64,000 nucleotides of DNA from Paenibacillus andongensis (GTDB lineage: Bacteria > Bacillota > Bacilli > Paenibacillales > NBRC-103111), in contig NZ_CP104467.1 of the NCBI RefSeq assembly GCF_025369935.1, positions 6,951,001 through 7,015,000 of the forward strand, in the 5' to 3' direction. Numbering within the stretch: position 1 is the stretch's first letter; each line of letters starts with the position of its first letter. The position numbers and the translations under genes are program-made. The notes under the pieces were generated by a model. It saw only the letters and a program-made list of their open reading frames with translations, was not told where the DNA came from and did not search any database. Shown here in pieces: positions 34,462-43,679 of the stretch.

Positions 34462-35166
34462 TCATCCATGCTTCGCCATATAACCCACCCCAGGGTAGGT
34501 TACAATAATCTCCACAGTTTCCTGCCCCTCTGCAAGGCTCTTGATCTTCTGGCGAATTCTCGCTATCGTGACCCGCAGATATTCAACTTCATCGCGGTAT
34601 TCACTCCCCCAGATTTCGCTCAGCAGCTGCTCATGGGTCATAACTTTGCCTGCATGCTGCAAGAGCAAAGCAAACAAGTTATACTCGGTCTCCGTAAACT
34701 TAACCTCCGTATCTCCCAGCCATATTCGACGCTGAGCTAGATTAGCTGTCACGGGGCCGAGCGTGATTTCGCTCGTTGTAACTGCCGTTGTCATGCGGCC
34801 GTCCATCCGGCGAAGCACGGCGTTCACGCGGGCGAATAGCTCGTCTAACGAGAACGGCTTCGTCAAATAATCGTCCGCTCCTAGGTTGAGTCCTTGCACT
34901 TTATCCGCTCCATTGCTCCGCGCAGTCAGCATGATGACTGGCACGCTGGAGTAGGAGCGCAGCCTTTTGAGAACGTCGAATCCGTCCATGCCTGGCATCA
35001 TCAGATCAAGTAAAATCAAATCCGGATCAAATTCCTCAACTTTGTCGAGCGCTTCAGAGCCGCTCTGACAGGCCAATGTTTCGAAATCCAACGATTTGAG
35101 GTTCGCTGCAACGAATCGTACAATTTTAGGCTCATCATCGACGATCATAATCTTCTTCTTGTTCAT
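34462..35166 (-). CDS. OmpR-family response regulator
   Basis: A 234-residue regulator. Receiver domain: acidic pair in MIVDDEP, phospho-Asp in LILLDLMMPGMDG, Lys in YLTKPF. Winged-helix DNA-binding domain from about 130, with TETEYNLFALLLQHAGKVMT and the C-terminal hairpin IIVTYPGVGYMAKHG. Starts two bases after the histidine kinase stop, so they are cotranscribed and coupled. The regulon is not evident. Confidence 0.93.
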   Translation of the reverse strand: MNKKKIMIVDDEPKIVRFVAANLKSLDFETLACQSGSEALDKVEEFDPDLILLDLMMPGMDGFDVLKRLRSYSSVPVIMLTARSNGADKVQGLNLGADDYLTKPFSLDELFARVNAVLRRMDGRMTTAVTTSEITLGPVTANLAQRRIWLGDTEVKFTETEYNLFALLLQHAGKVMTHEQLLSEIWGSEYRDEVEYLRVTIARIRQKIKSLAEGQETVEIIVTYPGVGYMAKHG

Positions 35167-35168
35167 GT

Positions 35169-37385
35169 CTAGCTCTCCTTCCCTTGAAACCTCGGTATGG
35201 AGAGGATAAATGTGCTTCCCTCACCAGGCTTGCTCAATACGCGGATCTCTCCGCCGTGCGCTTGCATGATCCCCTTGCAGATCGCAAGACCGAGACCGGT
35301 TCCGCCTGTTTGACGGCTGGATGACACATCGACTCGGTAGAAGCGATCAAATATTTTATCCACATGCTCTGCCGATATCCCAATGCCATTATCTTGAACT
35401 TCCAAATGAACATATCGGTCATCCGCTTTAGCGGTAATTCGAATGATAGGATGCTGCTCATTATATCGAACCGCGTTCGTGAACAAGTTCACGAGAACTT
35501 GCTCCATCCGAAGCTTGTCCGCATAGACCAAAGGAATATCCTCGTCCAGCTGCACCTCGAATTGGGTATGCTCATAATTCGCCTGCTGCGGCAGCCTTCT
35601 CTTGGCGCTTTCCACAACAGCATCCAGCCGGAGCGGCTGCGGATTAATTCGCATAGCTCCCGACTCGATCTTGGAGATATCTAACCACTCATCAATCAGA
35701 TCCTGAATGCGCCCGATGTCCTCATGAATGCCCTCCAGCAGCTCCTGTTTAAAGCTCTCTTCCCACTGAGCATCCACACGAAGCAGTGTCTCAACACCGC
35801 CGCGGATACTCGTAATTGGTGTTTTAAATTCATGGGATGCAAGGGAAATCAGATCATTCTTAAGCGCATCGATTTCATGCTCCTTCGTCATATCACGCCA
35901 CACATAGCCGCGGCCAAAAACCCGCCCTTCTCTAGCCACTTGAAACGCCGAAACCATCATAAAGCGCTCTTTGCCAAGCTCGGATTTCACCGTAAATGCA
36001 CCCTGCACCCTAGGCTCAGCAGTAAGCACCTGGAGTTCGTCTTGTCGCTCGGGCAGCAAGAAAGCAATCCTTTCAAACAGCGCAGCCTCATTCATAGCCC
36101 TGAGCTCAACCATCGGAATCGCAAAGATTTCGGCCATCCGATGATTAGCATAAACAACATTATGCTCCACGTCGATCAGGACAACCGCATCGGACATGCT
36201 TTCCAGAACGGCGTTCAAGGTCGCATGCTCGTCCTGCAGCCGCTGGGTCCGTTCCTCTACACGATTCTCAAGCTCGCTGTTGAGCTGCAGCAGCGCTCCT
36301 TGATTTTCCTTAATTTGCGCAGCCATCCGGAAGAAATGATCAGCCAGCAGTTGCAGTTCCAGAGGTGCCCCCTGAGGAACTATCCTTTTATCTAATTCCA
36401 CGAATGCGCCTCCCGCAAGACGCTGCGTATAACCAACCAAGGCGTGAATGGTTCCATTCAGCCGTTTTGCCAGAAAACTGCCCAACAGTACAGTCAAAAT
36501 GAGAGTGAACACCAACAGCAATATCGTGATGCGGAGTGATTCGATGAAAGCAGCATTGACCGCGGTTTTGGACTTACTGACCCACACGGTCCAATCGATG
36601 TCAGGGATGACTTTGTAAGTAATCAGTTCTTTATGCGTGGAGGTGCTTAATTGATAAGTTCCTTCCCCTTGTCGCTGGACCCGGGCATCTTCGGCAGCAG
36701 GCTCCTTTGATAAATCCGCCATGGATTCCGTCAGCGCTGCGTTCGGATGATAAATCGGTTTACCTGCATGATCCAGAACAACCGGATACGCTTCTTTGCC
36801 GTAATCATATTTGGTAACAAGCTCCTTAATAGGAGCCAGTTCAAGTACGGCGAGCACAAACCCATCAGCTTGCTTATTTCCCTTATAAACAGGTACAGCA
36901 ATCGCGACTGCCGGCTGATTTAACCCTTCTGGTCCCCGAAATAAGGAGGATATTATGGTCTTTTGCGCGGTTTGCACACGTTTGGTATAGTCTCGTTCTT
37001 TGAGATCGGTGCCGATGAGTGAGTTATTCGCAGCCGAATGAGTCGCTTTAATGATTCCATTTTGATCAACGACGTAGATGCCCGTAAAGCCTGCCAAGTT
37101 TTCTTGCAGCGATTGCAGCTTCAGCGTTAAACTCTCTCGTGTTCGGAAAGCAGCATCAGATGCCGAAATTGTAGCAGCTAACGTTTCAACCGCATTTCGA
37201 TGATAGTACATGTAATCTTGGATGGCATCCCCTAGACGATAAGTTGTCTGCCGCTGATTCTGATTGGATTCCTGCGTAATATGGGTAATTTGAGAAACTT
37301 GAAAACTGCCTAGAATGAGAATCGGAATCATCGCCATAATAGCGAAAGTTATGGTCAAATGCGATCGCATAGAATAATGTTTCAA
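35169..37385 (-). CDS. Membrane sensor histidine kinase (Cache-HAMP-PAS)
   Basis: About 738 residues from TTG 37385 (GGAGG eight bases upstream); an in-frame GTG at 37412 is less likely. One membrane segment near 15-35 and another near 280-305 flank an extracellular dCache-type sensor. HAMP follows, then a short coiled coil, a PAS domain (LESMSDAVVLIDVEHNVVYA), the phosphoacceptor His in SLASHEFKTPITSI and a HATPase domain (LFTNAVRYNEQHP; VQDNGIGIS; GTGLGLAICKGIMQAHGG). Kinase first, regulator second. Confidence 0.92.
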   Translation of the reverse strand: MKHYSMRSHLTITFAIMAMIPILILGSFQVSQITHITQESNQNQRQTTYRLGDAIQDYMYYHRNAVETLAATISASDAAFRTRESLTLKLQSLQENLAGFTGIYVVDQNGIIKATHSAANNSLIGTDLKERDYTKRVQTAQKTIISSLFRGPEGLNQPAVAIAVPVYKGNKQADGFVLAVLELAPIKELVTKYDYGKEAYPVVLDHAGKPIYHPNAALTESMADLSKEPAAEDARVQRQGEGTYQLSTSTHKELITYKVIPDIDWTVWVSKSKTAVNAAFIESLRITILLLVFTLILTVLLGSFLAKRLNGTIHALVGYTQRLAGGAFVELDKRIVPQGAPLELQLLADHFFRMAAQIKENQGALLQLNSELENRVEERTQRLQDEHATLNAVLESMSDAVVLIDVEHNVVYANHRMAEIFAIPMVELRAMNEAALFERIAFLLPERQDELQVLTAEPRVQGAFTVKSELGKERFMMVSAFQVAREGRVFGRGYVWRDMTKEHEIDALKNDLISLASHEFKTPITSIRGGVETLLRVDAQWEESFKQELLEGIHEDIGRIQDLIDEWLDISKIESGAMRINPQPLRLDAVVESAKRRLPQQANYEHTQFEVQLDEDIPLVYADKLRMEQVLVNLFTNAVRYNEQHPIIRITAKADDRYVHLEVQDNGIGISAEHVDKIFDRFYRVDVSSSRQTGGTGLGLAICKGIMQAHGGEIRVLSKPGEGSTFILSIPRFQGKES

Positions 37386-37542
37386 AACATGGTTCCTCCG
37401 CTCCAGCAACACTATTCGTAGATGTGTTCATTAACTCTATTTTACCATTAGCAAAAATGTAATGAAAATGAAATCTGAGATTCATCTAGTTTTAATAAAG
37501 TAGGCCTATAATAAAGTTCGACCCCCCTTTAAAATATACTTA

Positions 37543-37575
37543 GACCCGCAGCCCGTTGCTGTGGGTCACTTTTTT
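37543..37575 (+). terminator. Terminator-like hairpin ahead of the MarR gene
   Basis: GACCCGCAGC and GCTGTGGGTC (one G-T pair, 5-base loop), then ACTTTTTT. It points into the MarR gene and just precedes its TATAAT, so it may insulate marR from upstream transcription. Confidence 0.65.
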
Positions 37576-37577
37576 GT

Positions 37578-37583
37578 TATAAT
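37578..37583 (+). promoter_or_regulatory. -10 element of the marR promoter
   Basis: A perfect TATAAT 34 bases before the marR ATG. The candidate -35 (TTGCTG, 16-base spacer) is weak and lies in the hairpin. Confidence 0.45.
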
Positions 37584-37616
37584 GTATAGAAACAACACGA
37601 AAAAGGGCGGCTTCTT

Positions 37617-38030
37617 ATGGAAAATGACCAAGAATTGATTACGACCAAATTTCGCGAAATTAAAAATGTCATCTCCTCCTATTTGATGCAGGTGCTGCCT
37701 CACTTTCACATTACACCGATTATGATGTATGTCTTGGAGTTTCTGCGCAAACACCCTGAATGCATCGCTGTGGATATCTCCAATGAATTCGGGCTAACTA
37801 GAGGAGCTATCACTCAGCTGTTAGATAAATTGGAATTGCAGGGTTTGGTCATCCGCAAGCCGCATCCCACTAGTCGCAGAAGTCAGCTCGTTCAAATGAC
37901 GGATAAAGGAAATGAACTGATCAATAACATTTTAGCTGCGTATAATAACAAAATCGAACAGCTATTCACCCCCTACTCCAAGGAAGAATTGGCTTCACTC
38001 AAACAGCTTTTAGAAAAATTGCCGCTATAA
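37617..38030 (+). CDS. MarR-family transcriptional regulator
   Basis: A 137-residue winged-helix regulator. Recognition region LTRGAITQLLDKLELQGLVI at about residues 61-80, with the wing following (RKPHPTSRRSQLVQMTDKG). Helices at both ends form the dimer interface. It is followed by its own terminator and then an SDR gene with a palindromic operator candidate, so it probably controls that SDR gene. Confidence 0.9.
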   Translation: MENDQELITTKFREIKNVISSYLMQVLPHFHITPIMMYVLEFLRKHPECIAVDISNEFGLTRGAITQLLDKLELQGLVIRKPHPTSRRSQLVQMTDKGNELINNILAAYNNKIEQLFTPYSKEELASLKQLLEKLPL

Positions 38031-38060
38031 TCCCAACGCCCTGTTGGGATTTTTATTTTT
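38030..38060 (+). terminator. Terminator after marR
   Basis: ATCCCAAC-GCCCT-GTTGGGAT followed by TTTTATTTTT. Confidence 0.85.
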
Positions 38061-38089
38061 ATCTTGACTAATTTGTTTAATCATTATAT

Positions 38090-38106
38090 TGTTTAGTTAA
38101 TAAACA
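38090..38106. promoter_or_regulatory. Candidate MarR operator upstream of the SDR gene
   Basis: TGTTTA-GTTAA-TAAACA, a perfect 6-bp inverted repeat between the TTGACT/TATATT promoter-like bases (about 38064-38089) and the SDR start. Confidence 0.55.
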
Positions 38107-38139
38107 GTTTAAAACTTAAACACATAAGGAGTGTTTTGA

Positions 38140-38982
38140 ATGAATAAAATTATTGCAATTACCGGAGCCTCATCGGGCATTGGATTAGCGACTGCACTGA
38201 AATTTTCTGAGATGGGTTGGACGGTTTACGCTGGTACACGCAACGTAGAACGTGATCAAGAGCAATACGGCCATCAGGCTAATCTTCATTTTATCGAAAT
38301 GGAAGTTACCAGCCCTGAATCCATGGAACAGGCATTTGCTGTTATCGAAAAGAACCACGGTCACCTTGACGTTTTGTTCTGTAACGCAGGCTTTGGATTT
38401 TTGAGAGCCTTGGGGCAAGCGACTATGGAGGAGATTCATAGCGTTTTTGATACGAATGTGTATGGGGTTATGCATACGATTCGCGCAGGACTACCGCTTC
38501 TTCGCAAGTCAGATGCTGGGCATCTGATTGCTACAACGAGTGTCGGCGGCCTAGTCGGACAACCCTTTAATGAGATTTATTGCGCGGCTAAATTTGCTGT
38601 TGAGGGATTGTTAGAAAGTTTGGCTACCTACTACAAGCCTACATTCAATATTGATGTCACGCTGCTTGAGCCCGGAGCGATTGCAACTAATTTTAACAGC
38701 ACCGTCCTCGCTCACGTTCAAAAAACAGGCGGCATTCTAGAGGATGAATATAAACCCATTATCACACAGTATTTGGACAACTTCTCAAAGCGGAATTCGG
38801 TGCCTCAAACGTCTGAATCGGTTGCAGAGGTGATGGTTCAATTAGTCACGGAGCTGGATCCGAAGCCATTGCGCATTCGAACTTCAGAAGCTGCGGAAGC
38901 TTTCGTCCAATATAAAGTGAGTCATGATCCTACTGGCCTAGACGGCATGCTCAACACACGTAAGCTGCATTTGAATATGTAA
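38140..38982 (+). CDS. Short-chain dehydrogenase/reductase
   Basis: A 280-residue classical SDR. Cofactor loop TGASSGIG at residues 6-13, NAG motif in LFCNAGFGF, catalytic Ser in ATTSVGGLVG and YxxxK in YCAAKFAVEGL. The Asn/Arg pattern after strand 2 (AGTRNVERD) suggests NADP. It belongs to the group of short oxidoreductases with an extended C-terminus acting on hydrophobic alcohols or ketones; the substrate is not evident. The ATG at 38140 follows AAGGAG. Confidence 0.92.
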   Translation: MNKIIAITGASSGIGLATALKFSEMGWTVYAGTRNVERDQEQYGHQANLHFIEMEVTSPESMEQAFAVIEKNHGHLDVLFCNAGFGFLRALGQATMEEIHSVFDTNVYGVMHTIRAGLPLLRKSDAGHLIATTSVGGLVGQPFNEIYCAAKFAVEGLLESLATYYKPTFNIDVTLLEPGAIATNFNSTVLAHVQKTGGILEDEYKPIITQYLDNFSKRNSVPQTSESVAEVMVQLVTELDPKPLRIRTSEAAEAFVQYKVSHDPTGLDGMLNTRKLHLNM

Positions 38983-38990
38983 CAAAATCA

Positions 38991-39034
38991 AATACCACCT
39001 CGGAGCGTAAAAACGTTCCGCAGTGGTATTTTTT
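38991..39034 (+). terminator. Terminator after the SDR gene
   Basis: AATACCAC and GTGGTATT with an inner CGGAGCG/CGTTCCG helix, then TTTT. Confidence 0.85.
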
Positions 39035-39049
39035 AAATCCAAAAAAAGA

Positions 39050-39078
39050 TTGCATAAACTAATATCATTAGTTAATAT
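39050..39078 (+). promoter_or_regulatory. yrdB promoter with embedded operator
   Basis: TTGCAT, 17-base spacer, TAATAT. The spacer carries a perfect inverted repeat AACTAAT-ATC-ATTAGTT (39057-39073), well placed for repression by a MarR or TetR-type dimer. Confidence 0.55.
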
Positions 39079-39120
39079 ATTATTATAATTAGTTTATTAC
39101 TGGATGGGAGTGTTATTTGC

Positions 39121-39462
39121 ATGATGATCATGATGAAAGCCGCCAATTTGGGCTTACGTTTTCTGTTGGAGCTTTGCATCCTTGCTTCCCTTTGTTATTG
39201 GGGATTTCACGTTGGCAAAGGAGGGCTGCTCAAAGGCGTTCTGGGCATTGGGACTCCACTGCTTGCAGCCATCCTATGGGGCATGTTCGTTTCACCGAAA
39301 GCATCAATAACCGTCTCTCAGCCTCTTCAATTTATCATCGAACTCGTTATTTTCGCAGTTGCCATCATAGCTCTTTATGTAACCGGCAAACATTCTCTCG
39401 CTATTTGTTTCGCTCTTTTTTACATCCTTCATTGCATACTGAAGTTCCTATGGGAGCAATAA
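39121..39462 (+). CDS. yrdB: YrdB family (DUF2568) membrane protein
   Basis: A 113-residue protein with four hydrophobic helices. The opening AANLGLRFLLELCILASLCYWGF and GIGTPLLAAILWGMFVSPKA are the YrdB/DUF2568 pattern. Function unknown. ATG 39121 lies 8 bases after GGGAGTG. The stop is seven bases from the convergent Rieske gene. Confidence 0.85.
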   Translation: MMIMMKAANLGLRFLLELCILASLCYWGFHVGKGGLLKGVLGIGTPLLAAILWGMFVSPKASITVSQPLQFIIELVIFAVAIIALYVTGKHSLAICFALFYILHCILKFLWEQ

Positions 39463-39469
39463 ATGGCGG

Positions 39470-39766
39470 TCACATTTGGGCGACAAGCAGCCCATCTTTT
39501 ACAATTACGGTGTACGCGGTTAGACTTTTTGAAGGCACGTTTAGACACACGCCTGTATGCGAATCGAATTCCCAACCATGCAAGGGACATACCAATTCCC
39601 CGCTTTCCTCTTCTACCAAACCCCCAGCATGCGGACATTTGCGCGACACTAAACGGTAGCTACCCAGTTCGTCGTTTTTCAAAATCCAGTACTTTTGGCT
39701 TTCAATCTCAACTTCTGCGGGTAGATCTGTGAATCGCTCTTCTGGACCCAGTTCAATTTCCTTCAT
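39470..39766 (-). CDS. Rieske [2Fe-2S] protein
   Basis: A 98-residue small Rieske ferredoxin. The cluster ligands are in CPHAG (about residues 44-48) and CPLHGW (60-65). The second motif continues EFDSHTGVCLN, typical of NirD-like or dioxygenase-type ferredoxins. It carries one electron between a reductase and an unidentified oxygenase or reductase; no such partner is adjacent. Confidence 0.9.
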   Translation of the reverse strand: MKEIELGPEERFTDLPAEVEIESQKYWILKNDELGSYRLVSRKCPHAGGLVEEESGELVCPLHGWEFDSHTGVCLNVPSKSLTAYTVIVKDGLLVAQM

Positions 39767-39962
39767 CCTAATCCTCCTAGTAAAATGGCAAAATGTTGAT
39801 TACCTCTGTCTTACTAGTTTATCGCAATCCACAAGCTTCTACACATAATTTCCCACAATGTTACGATAGGATGTCCATAATCTTTCGGTACAGTAAGGGT
39901 GTAAGGGACATGACAAACTAACCTCCCTACAAGCTACATATAACCGAGAGGAGTTTTCTAAA

Positions 39963-40724
39963 ATGAAAACACAATGGAAAAAACGCGCAGCTCAAACTAG
40001 CCTGCTAGCCGTAATCGCAACTATCGCATTCGGAGCCGTCAACGCATCCGCAGCAGACACGAACAAAGAAACGAAATCGATCCAAGCCGCCGTCCAAATC
40101 TCACAACCTGAAGGCAGCAAACCAGTCATGATGTTCCGTACATCATCCGCTAGTGCAGGTTTACTGATGCAGCCATCGCATGAGCGCAACTACTGGAAAA
40201 TGCTTGCCAGTACCTATGCACCAGAAACCTTATCCGACTGGAAAAAGGCGCTGGAAGATCGCAAACAGGTCGAAAATGAATTTCCAAAGCCTGCTTTTGC
40301 CAAAAAAGTGATCATTAAGAAAGATGCTGAGACCGGTAAAACAGAGGAGAAAGTCCTGACTGAAGGCGATGCGCTTCCATTAGAAGGGCTCCCAGCTTCC
40401 GTTACTGCCGTCCCAGCCCTTCCTTCTGTTACCATCCATTCAGATGGTGAATTAACGCCGCCTACAAAAGATATCATGATCAAACAACTGGTTACCCAAG
40501 CACTCCCATATGAGGGTGCAGTAGCTGGTGATATAATGAAAGCGGAGCTGCCCGAATCTTTCAAACGACAGCAGAAATTAACAGAAGCGGTGGAAGCAGA
40601 TGATGCCGCGGCGATTAAAAGCTTATTGCCTGAATTGTTGAAGGATTATGTGAAGCAAACCGAAGATCTTCGCGAGTTGACGAAGAAATTAAAAACAGAA
40701 ATTCAAACACCAACTGAGAAATAA
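39963..40724 (+). CDS. Secreted protein of unknown function upstream of CssRS-like genes
   Basis: A 253-residue exported protein. The signal peptide ends at NASAA (about residue 31). The mature part is hydrophilic with a Lys/Glu/Ala-rich C-terminal helical region (about residues 190-250, LLPELLKDYVKQTEDLRELTKK) and a Pro-rich middle. No family recognised. ATG 39963 follows GAGAGGAG. A terminator lies between it and the response regulator. It could be a reporter or client of the secretion-stress system next door, but only position suggests this. Confidence 0.7.
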   Translation: MKTQWKKRAAQTSLLAVIATIAFGAVNASAADTNKETKSIQAAVQISQPEGSKPVMMFRTSSASAGLLMQPSHERNYWKMLASTYAPETLSDWKKALEDRKQVENEFPKPAFAKKVIIKKDAETGKTEEKVLTEGDALPLEGLPASVTAVPALPSVTIHSDGELTPPTKDIMIKQLVTQALPYEGAVAGDIMKAELPESFKRQQKLTEAVEADDAAAIKSLLPELLKDYVKQTEDLRELTKKLKTEIQTPTEK

Positions 40725-40747
40725 AGATGGTTTAGTTAATTGAATCT

Positions 40748-40788
40748 AGTGGAACTGATCGCATTTGAGCTGATCGGCTCCACTTTTT
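40748..40788 (+). terminator. Terminator after the secreted-protein gene
   Basis: AGTGGA and TCCACT with inner GATCGC/GCTGATC pairing, then TTTTT. Read-through would be needed to reach the response regulator. Confidence 0.65.
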
Positions 40789-40822
40789 CCCTATGTAGTC
40801 AGGAAAGTAGGAGATTATGCAC

Positions 40823-41518
40823 ATGTATCACATCTATCTGGTGGAAGATGAAGAGGATTTAAGAGGCGTCCTGGCAGCGTATTTAGAGAAAGAGGGGTGG
40901 CACGTGCGATCGTTCCCCGACGGAACTTTAGCCCGAGAAGCAATCTCGGAGCGGCCGGACTTGTGGGTCCTCGATATTATGCTGCCCGGCGTGGATGGTT
41001 ATCAATTGATGCGGGAAATCAAGGCGGATCAACCGATGCAGCCTGTTATCTTCATCTCCGCGCGGGATGCAGATATTGATCGGATTATTGGACTAGAGCT
41101 AGGAAGTGATGACTATCTGGCCAAGCCCTTTTTACCGCGGGAGCTCGTGATTCGCACACGTAAATTGCTTGAACGCGTCTATGGGGACCGAATTGGCGGA
41201 TCCTTGACAGCCGCTCAAGAACGCCGCGTGAAGCTGACAGTTGGCCCCTATTTGATCGATGAGCAAGGCCGCATCGTGACTGACGCCGATGGAACGAATC
41301 CGGAGCTTACGTCGAAGGAATTCGAGCTGCTGCTTTACCTAGTGAATCACCATGGACAGGTACTTGAACGTCAGCAGGTGCTAACCGCTGTCTGGGGCAT
41401 CGATTACTTCGGTACGGATCGTGTCGTTGACGATTTGGTACGCAGATTACGCCGTAAACTGCCGGAATTGCGACTTGAAACCGTATATGGTTACGGATAT
41501 AGGATGGTGAAAGCATGA
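40823..41518 (+). CDS. cssR: CssR-like response regulator (OmpR family)
   Basis: A 231-residue regulator: acidic residues in YLVEDEEDL, phospho-Asp in LWVLDIMLPGVDG, Lys in YLAKPF, and a winged-helix domain ending in YGYGYRMVKA. I chose ATG 40823, nine bases after GTAGGAG; the ATG at 40817 is only three bases away. Its last four bases overlap the kinase start (ATGA). The kinase strongly resembles CssS, so this is the partner that would switch on quality-control proteases such as HtrA under secretion stress. Confidence 0.85.
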   Translation: MYHIYLVEDEEDLRGVLAAYLEKEGWHVRSFPDGTLAREAISERPDLWVLDIMLPGVDGYQLMREIKADQPMQPVIFISARDADIDRIIGLELGSDDYLAKPFLPRELVIRTRKLLERVYGDRIGGSLTAAQERRVKLTVGPYLIDEQGRIVTDADGTNPELTSKEFELLLYLVNHHGQVLERQQVLTAVWGIDYFGTDRVVDDLVRRLRRKLPELRLETVYGYGYRMVKA

Positions 41519-43080
41519 GAATGCGTCTGGGAAATTGGCCTCTTGCGGTCAAGCTATGGGGGGCGTTCGCTTCCTTAACACTTTTGATTTTCACACTGCT
41601 CGCCATTCTGCTTCCTTGGACATTGAAGGGGTTTTTCACTGAGCAGCTATATGATATTTTACTCGATACACAGAGCGGTCTTCGTGTGGAAAGCGGCAAA
41701 GCGGCGACTTTTGCAATCCCCGCGGAGCCAATCATTCAACTTCCGATTTCTAGTGTTGTACAGGGTATACCTATGGACAAGCGCATTTTGGTTGTACCGA
41801 AAATGGACCTCAATGAAGCCAACAACCTCCTCCCTAATTCGACTTTGACGACACGGACAACGGCGCCTTTGCAAGCGACATTGAGCGGACCCGCGATTCA
41901 GCATTTCATGATAAGCGGTACGGCCAGCAATCAAACATGGGCTTCGAGCGCTGCCATTAGCGAGCCATTTGTGCAGGCTATGGAGAAAGATGCCTTCGCA
42001 CAACAACTGCCCGTAGAGAAATATACGCGGAATATTGAGAACAAGAGTATCTTCTATGTGATTCGCAAAGAAGGTGATCTAGCTAAGCCCAACTTCATCG
42101 TCTCGTATGCTTGGGGAAATTATCGCAACGACCTCGTGATGACGATGTTTGGCAGGCTCATGCTGCTGATGGTAGGTCTTATCGTCATTAGCTGGCTCCC
42201 CTGTCTGGGAATAGCTCGCTATTTCACACGTCCACTCGTTCAGATGGAGCGCCATGTCGGGCGGATGGCCGAACGTGACTGGCACGAGCCTATCACAACA
42301 AGCCGCAAGGATGAAATTGGCCGGCTAGCCAAAGCGATTGAATCCATGCGGCAGCGGTTAGTGCGCCAGGATCGGGCACAGCAATTCTTCCTGCAGCATA
42401 CGTCTCACGAGCTGAAGACGCCTGTGATGGTGATTCGCAGCTATGCGCAATCTATTCAAGACGGCGTCTATCCGAAGGGAACCCTCAATGAGAGCGTTGG
42501 CGTTATTATGAAAGAGGGCGAGCGGCTGGAGAAACGGATTCGCGATTTGCTGCTGCTAAATAAGTTGAACTATTTGACGGCCCGCGAGAAGCCGTTTCAG
42601 CCTTTTGAGATTAGTGCTGTTATTGAGGATGTGGTTGAGCGGCTGCGGTATCGGCGTCCTGAAATCAAGTGGGAGATGGATCTCACTCCTCATACCCTAC
42701 TCATCGGTGATCAGGAGCAATGGAAAATCGCTATGGAAAATATGCTCGACAACCAGCTCCGCTATGCCAAAAGCTGCATTCGTATCAAGGTCAAATCAGA
42801 GTCATTCGACAATAAGAATGAGTTACAAGGACAACCCTCTTTATCTGAGTTTTGTATAAGTAATGATGGCCCGCTTCTTGATCAAGCTATCGCGGACAGC
42901 CTTTTCGAGCCCTTCCGCTCCGGCGGAGATGGTCAATTCGGACTCGGACTCGCCATCGTGAAACAAATCATGGACCATCACGGCATGACGGTTCGAGCGG
43001 CAAACCAGAAAGATGGCGTATCCTTTTATATCGAGCCTGGGAAGCATGCAGACAAATCTAGCGTCCCAAAAGTTTCATAA
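41515..43080 (+). CDS. cssS: CssS-like sensor histidine kinase
   Basis: A 521-residue kinase. Membrane segments lie near residues 12-35 and 210-235, with an extracellular sensor between them. HAMP includes RMAERDWHEPITTSRKDEIG. The His box is QHTSHELKTPVMVIRSYAQS, very close to B. subtilis CssS (SHDLKTPVMVIRGYTQS as I recall it). The HATPase end has NDGP and FGLGLAIVKQIMDHHG. CssS detects misfolded secreted proteins outside the membrane. Coupled to the regulator by ATGA overlap. Confidence 0.87.
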   Translation: MRMRLGNWPLAVKLWGAFASLTLLIFTLLAILLPWTLKGFFTEQLYDILLDTQSGLRVESGKAATFAIPAEPIIQLPISSVVQGIPMDKRILVVPKMDLNEANNLLPNSTLTTRTTAPLQATLSGPAIQHFMISGTASNQTWASSAAISEPFVQAMEKDAFAQQLPVEKYTRNIENKSIFYVIRKEGDLAKPNFIVSYAWGNYRNDLVMTMFGRLMLLMVGLIVISWLPCLGIARYFTRPLVQMERHVGRMAERDWHEPITTSRKDEIGRLAKAIESMRQRLVRQDRAQQFFLQHTSHELKTPVMVIRSYAQSIQDGVYPKGTLNESVGVIMKEGERLEKRIRDLLLLNKLNYLTAREKPFQPFEISAVIEDVVERLRYRRPEIKWEMDLTPHTLLIGDQEQWKIAMENMLDNQLRYAKSCIRIKVKSESFDNKNELQGQPSLSEFCISNDGPLLDQAIADSLFEPFRSGGDGQFGLGLAIVKQIMDHHGMTVRAANQKDGVSFYIEPGKHADKSSVPKVS

Positions 43081-43087
43081 GGACGAA

Positions 43088-43134
43088 AAAGCACAAGTAA
43101 CAGGGAATCGTTTCCTGGTCGCTTGTGCTTTCTT
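43088..43134 (+). terminator. Terminator after the CssS-like kinase
   Basis: AAAGCACAAG and CTTGTGCTTT enclose an inner CAGG/CCTG helix. T-run is short. Confidence 0.7.
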
Positions 43135-43248
43135 CAAAGTGAATGGCCGTGCACTTTAACATTTCCGTTCTGAGTGCTATTATATTTGTATTCGATCTTT
43201 ATGATAAGTACATACTTCGGAGTAGTATAGATACCTTTAAAGTATATA

Positions 43249-43264
43249 GGTACTATAAAGTACC
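43249..43264. promoter_or_regulatory. Candidate HxlR operator
   Basis: GGTACT-ATAA-AGTACC, perfect 6-bp inverted repeat, with further GTA/TAC half sites upstream (43207-43245). It lies 27 bases ahead of the hxlR ATG and fits autoregulation. Confidence 0.6.
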
Positions 43265-43291
43265 CTTATTTTCAAAAGGAGGTTTACGACT

Positions 43292-43624
43292 ATGGCCTAT
43301 AATGTTCCAGTTGAAGCCACACTTGATGTGATCGGCGGTAAATGGAAGGTCGTCATCTTGTGTCATTTGGACAAAGGCGACAAACGAACAAGCGAGCTAA
43401 AGAGGTTAATGCCTGACATTACCCAGAAGATGCTTACTCAGCAGTTACGCGAATTGGAACAAGACGGAATGGTGAAAAGAACAAGTTATGATCAAGTACC
43501 GCCGAAAGTGGTCTATTCCTTAACCGATTATGGTTGGTCATTCAAACCCATTCTGGATGCCATGTGCAGCTGGGGAGAGCAACATATGAAAGAAAAAAAT
43601 ATGGAACCCCTATTAACTCATTAG
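43292..43624 (+). CDS. HxlR-family transcriptional regulator
   Basis: A 110-residue winged-helix regulator. Family landmarks are TLDVIGGKWKVVILCHLDKG (residues 10-29), MLTQQLRELEQDGMVKRTSY (recognition helix) and PPKVVYSLTDYG. HxlR proteins often sense electrophiles or oxidants through a Cys near the N-terminus; here Cys24 (VILCHL) is in that position. AAAGGAGG lies eight bases before the ATG. The likely target is its own promoter or a gene elsewhere. Confidence 0.92.
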   Translation: MAYNVPVEATLDVIGGKWKVVILCHLDKGDKRTSELKRLMPDITQKMLTQQLRELEQDGMVKRTSYDQVPPKVVYSLTDYGWSFKPILDAMCSWGEQHMKEKNMEPLLTH

Positions 43625-43679
43625 TTTAAACGCTGAGCTATGATGGTTTACAAGTAACTAATCTCAGGAGGTGTTTACT

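Noticed and set aside
37543..37583. Possible riboswitch ahead of marR
   Set aside because: Only a simple terminator-like hairpin followed by the TATAAT promoter; no aptamer-like structure.
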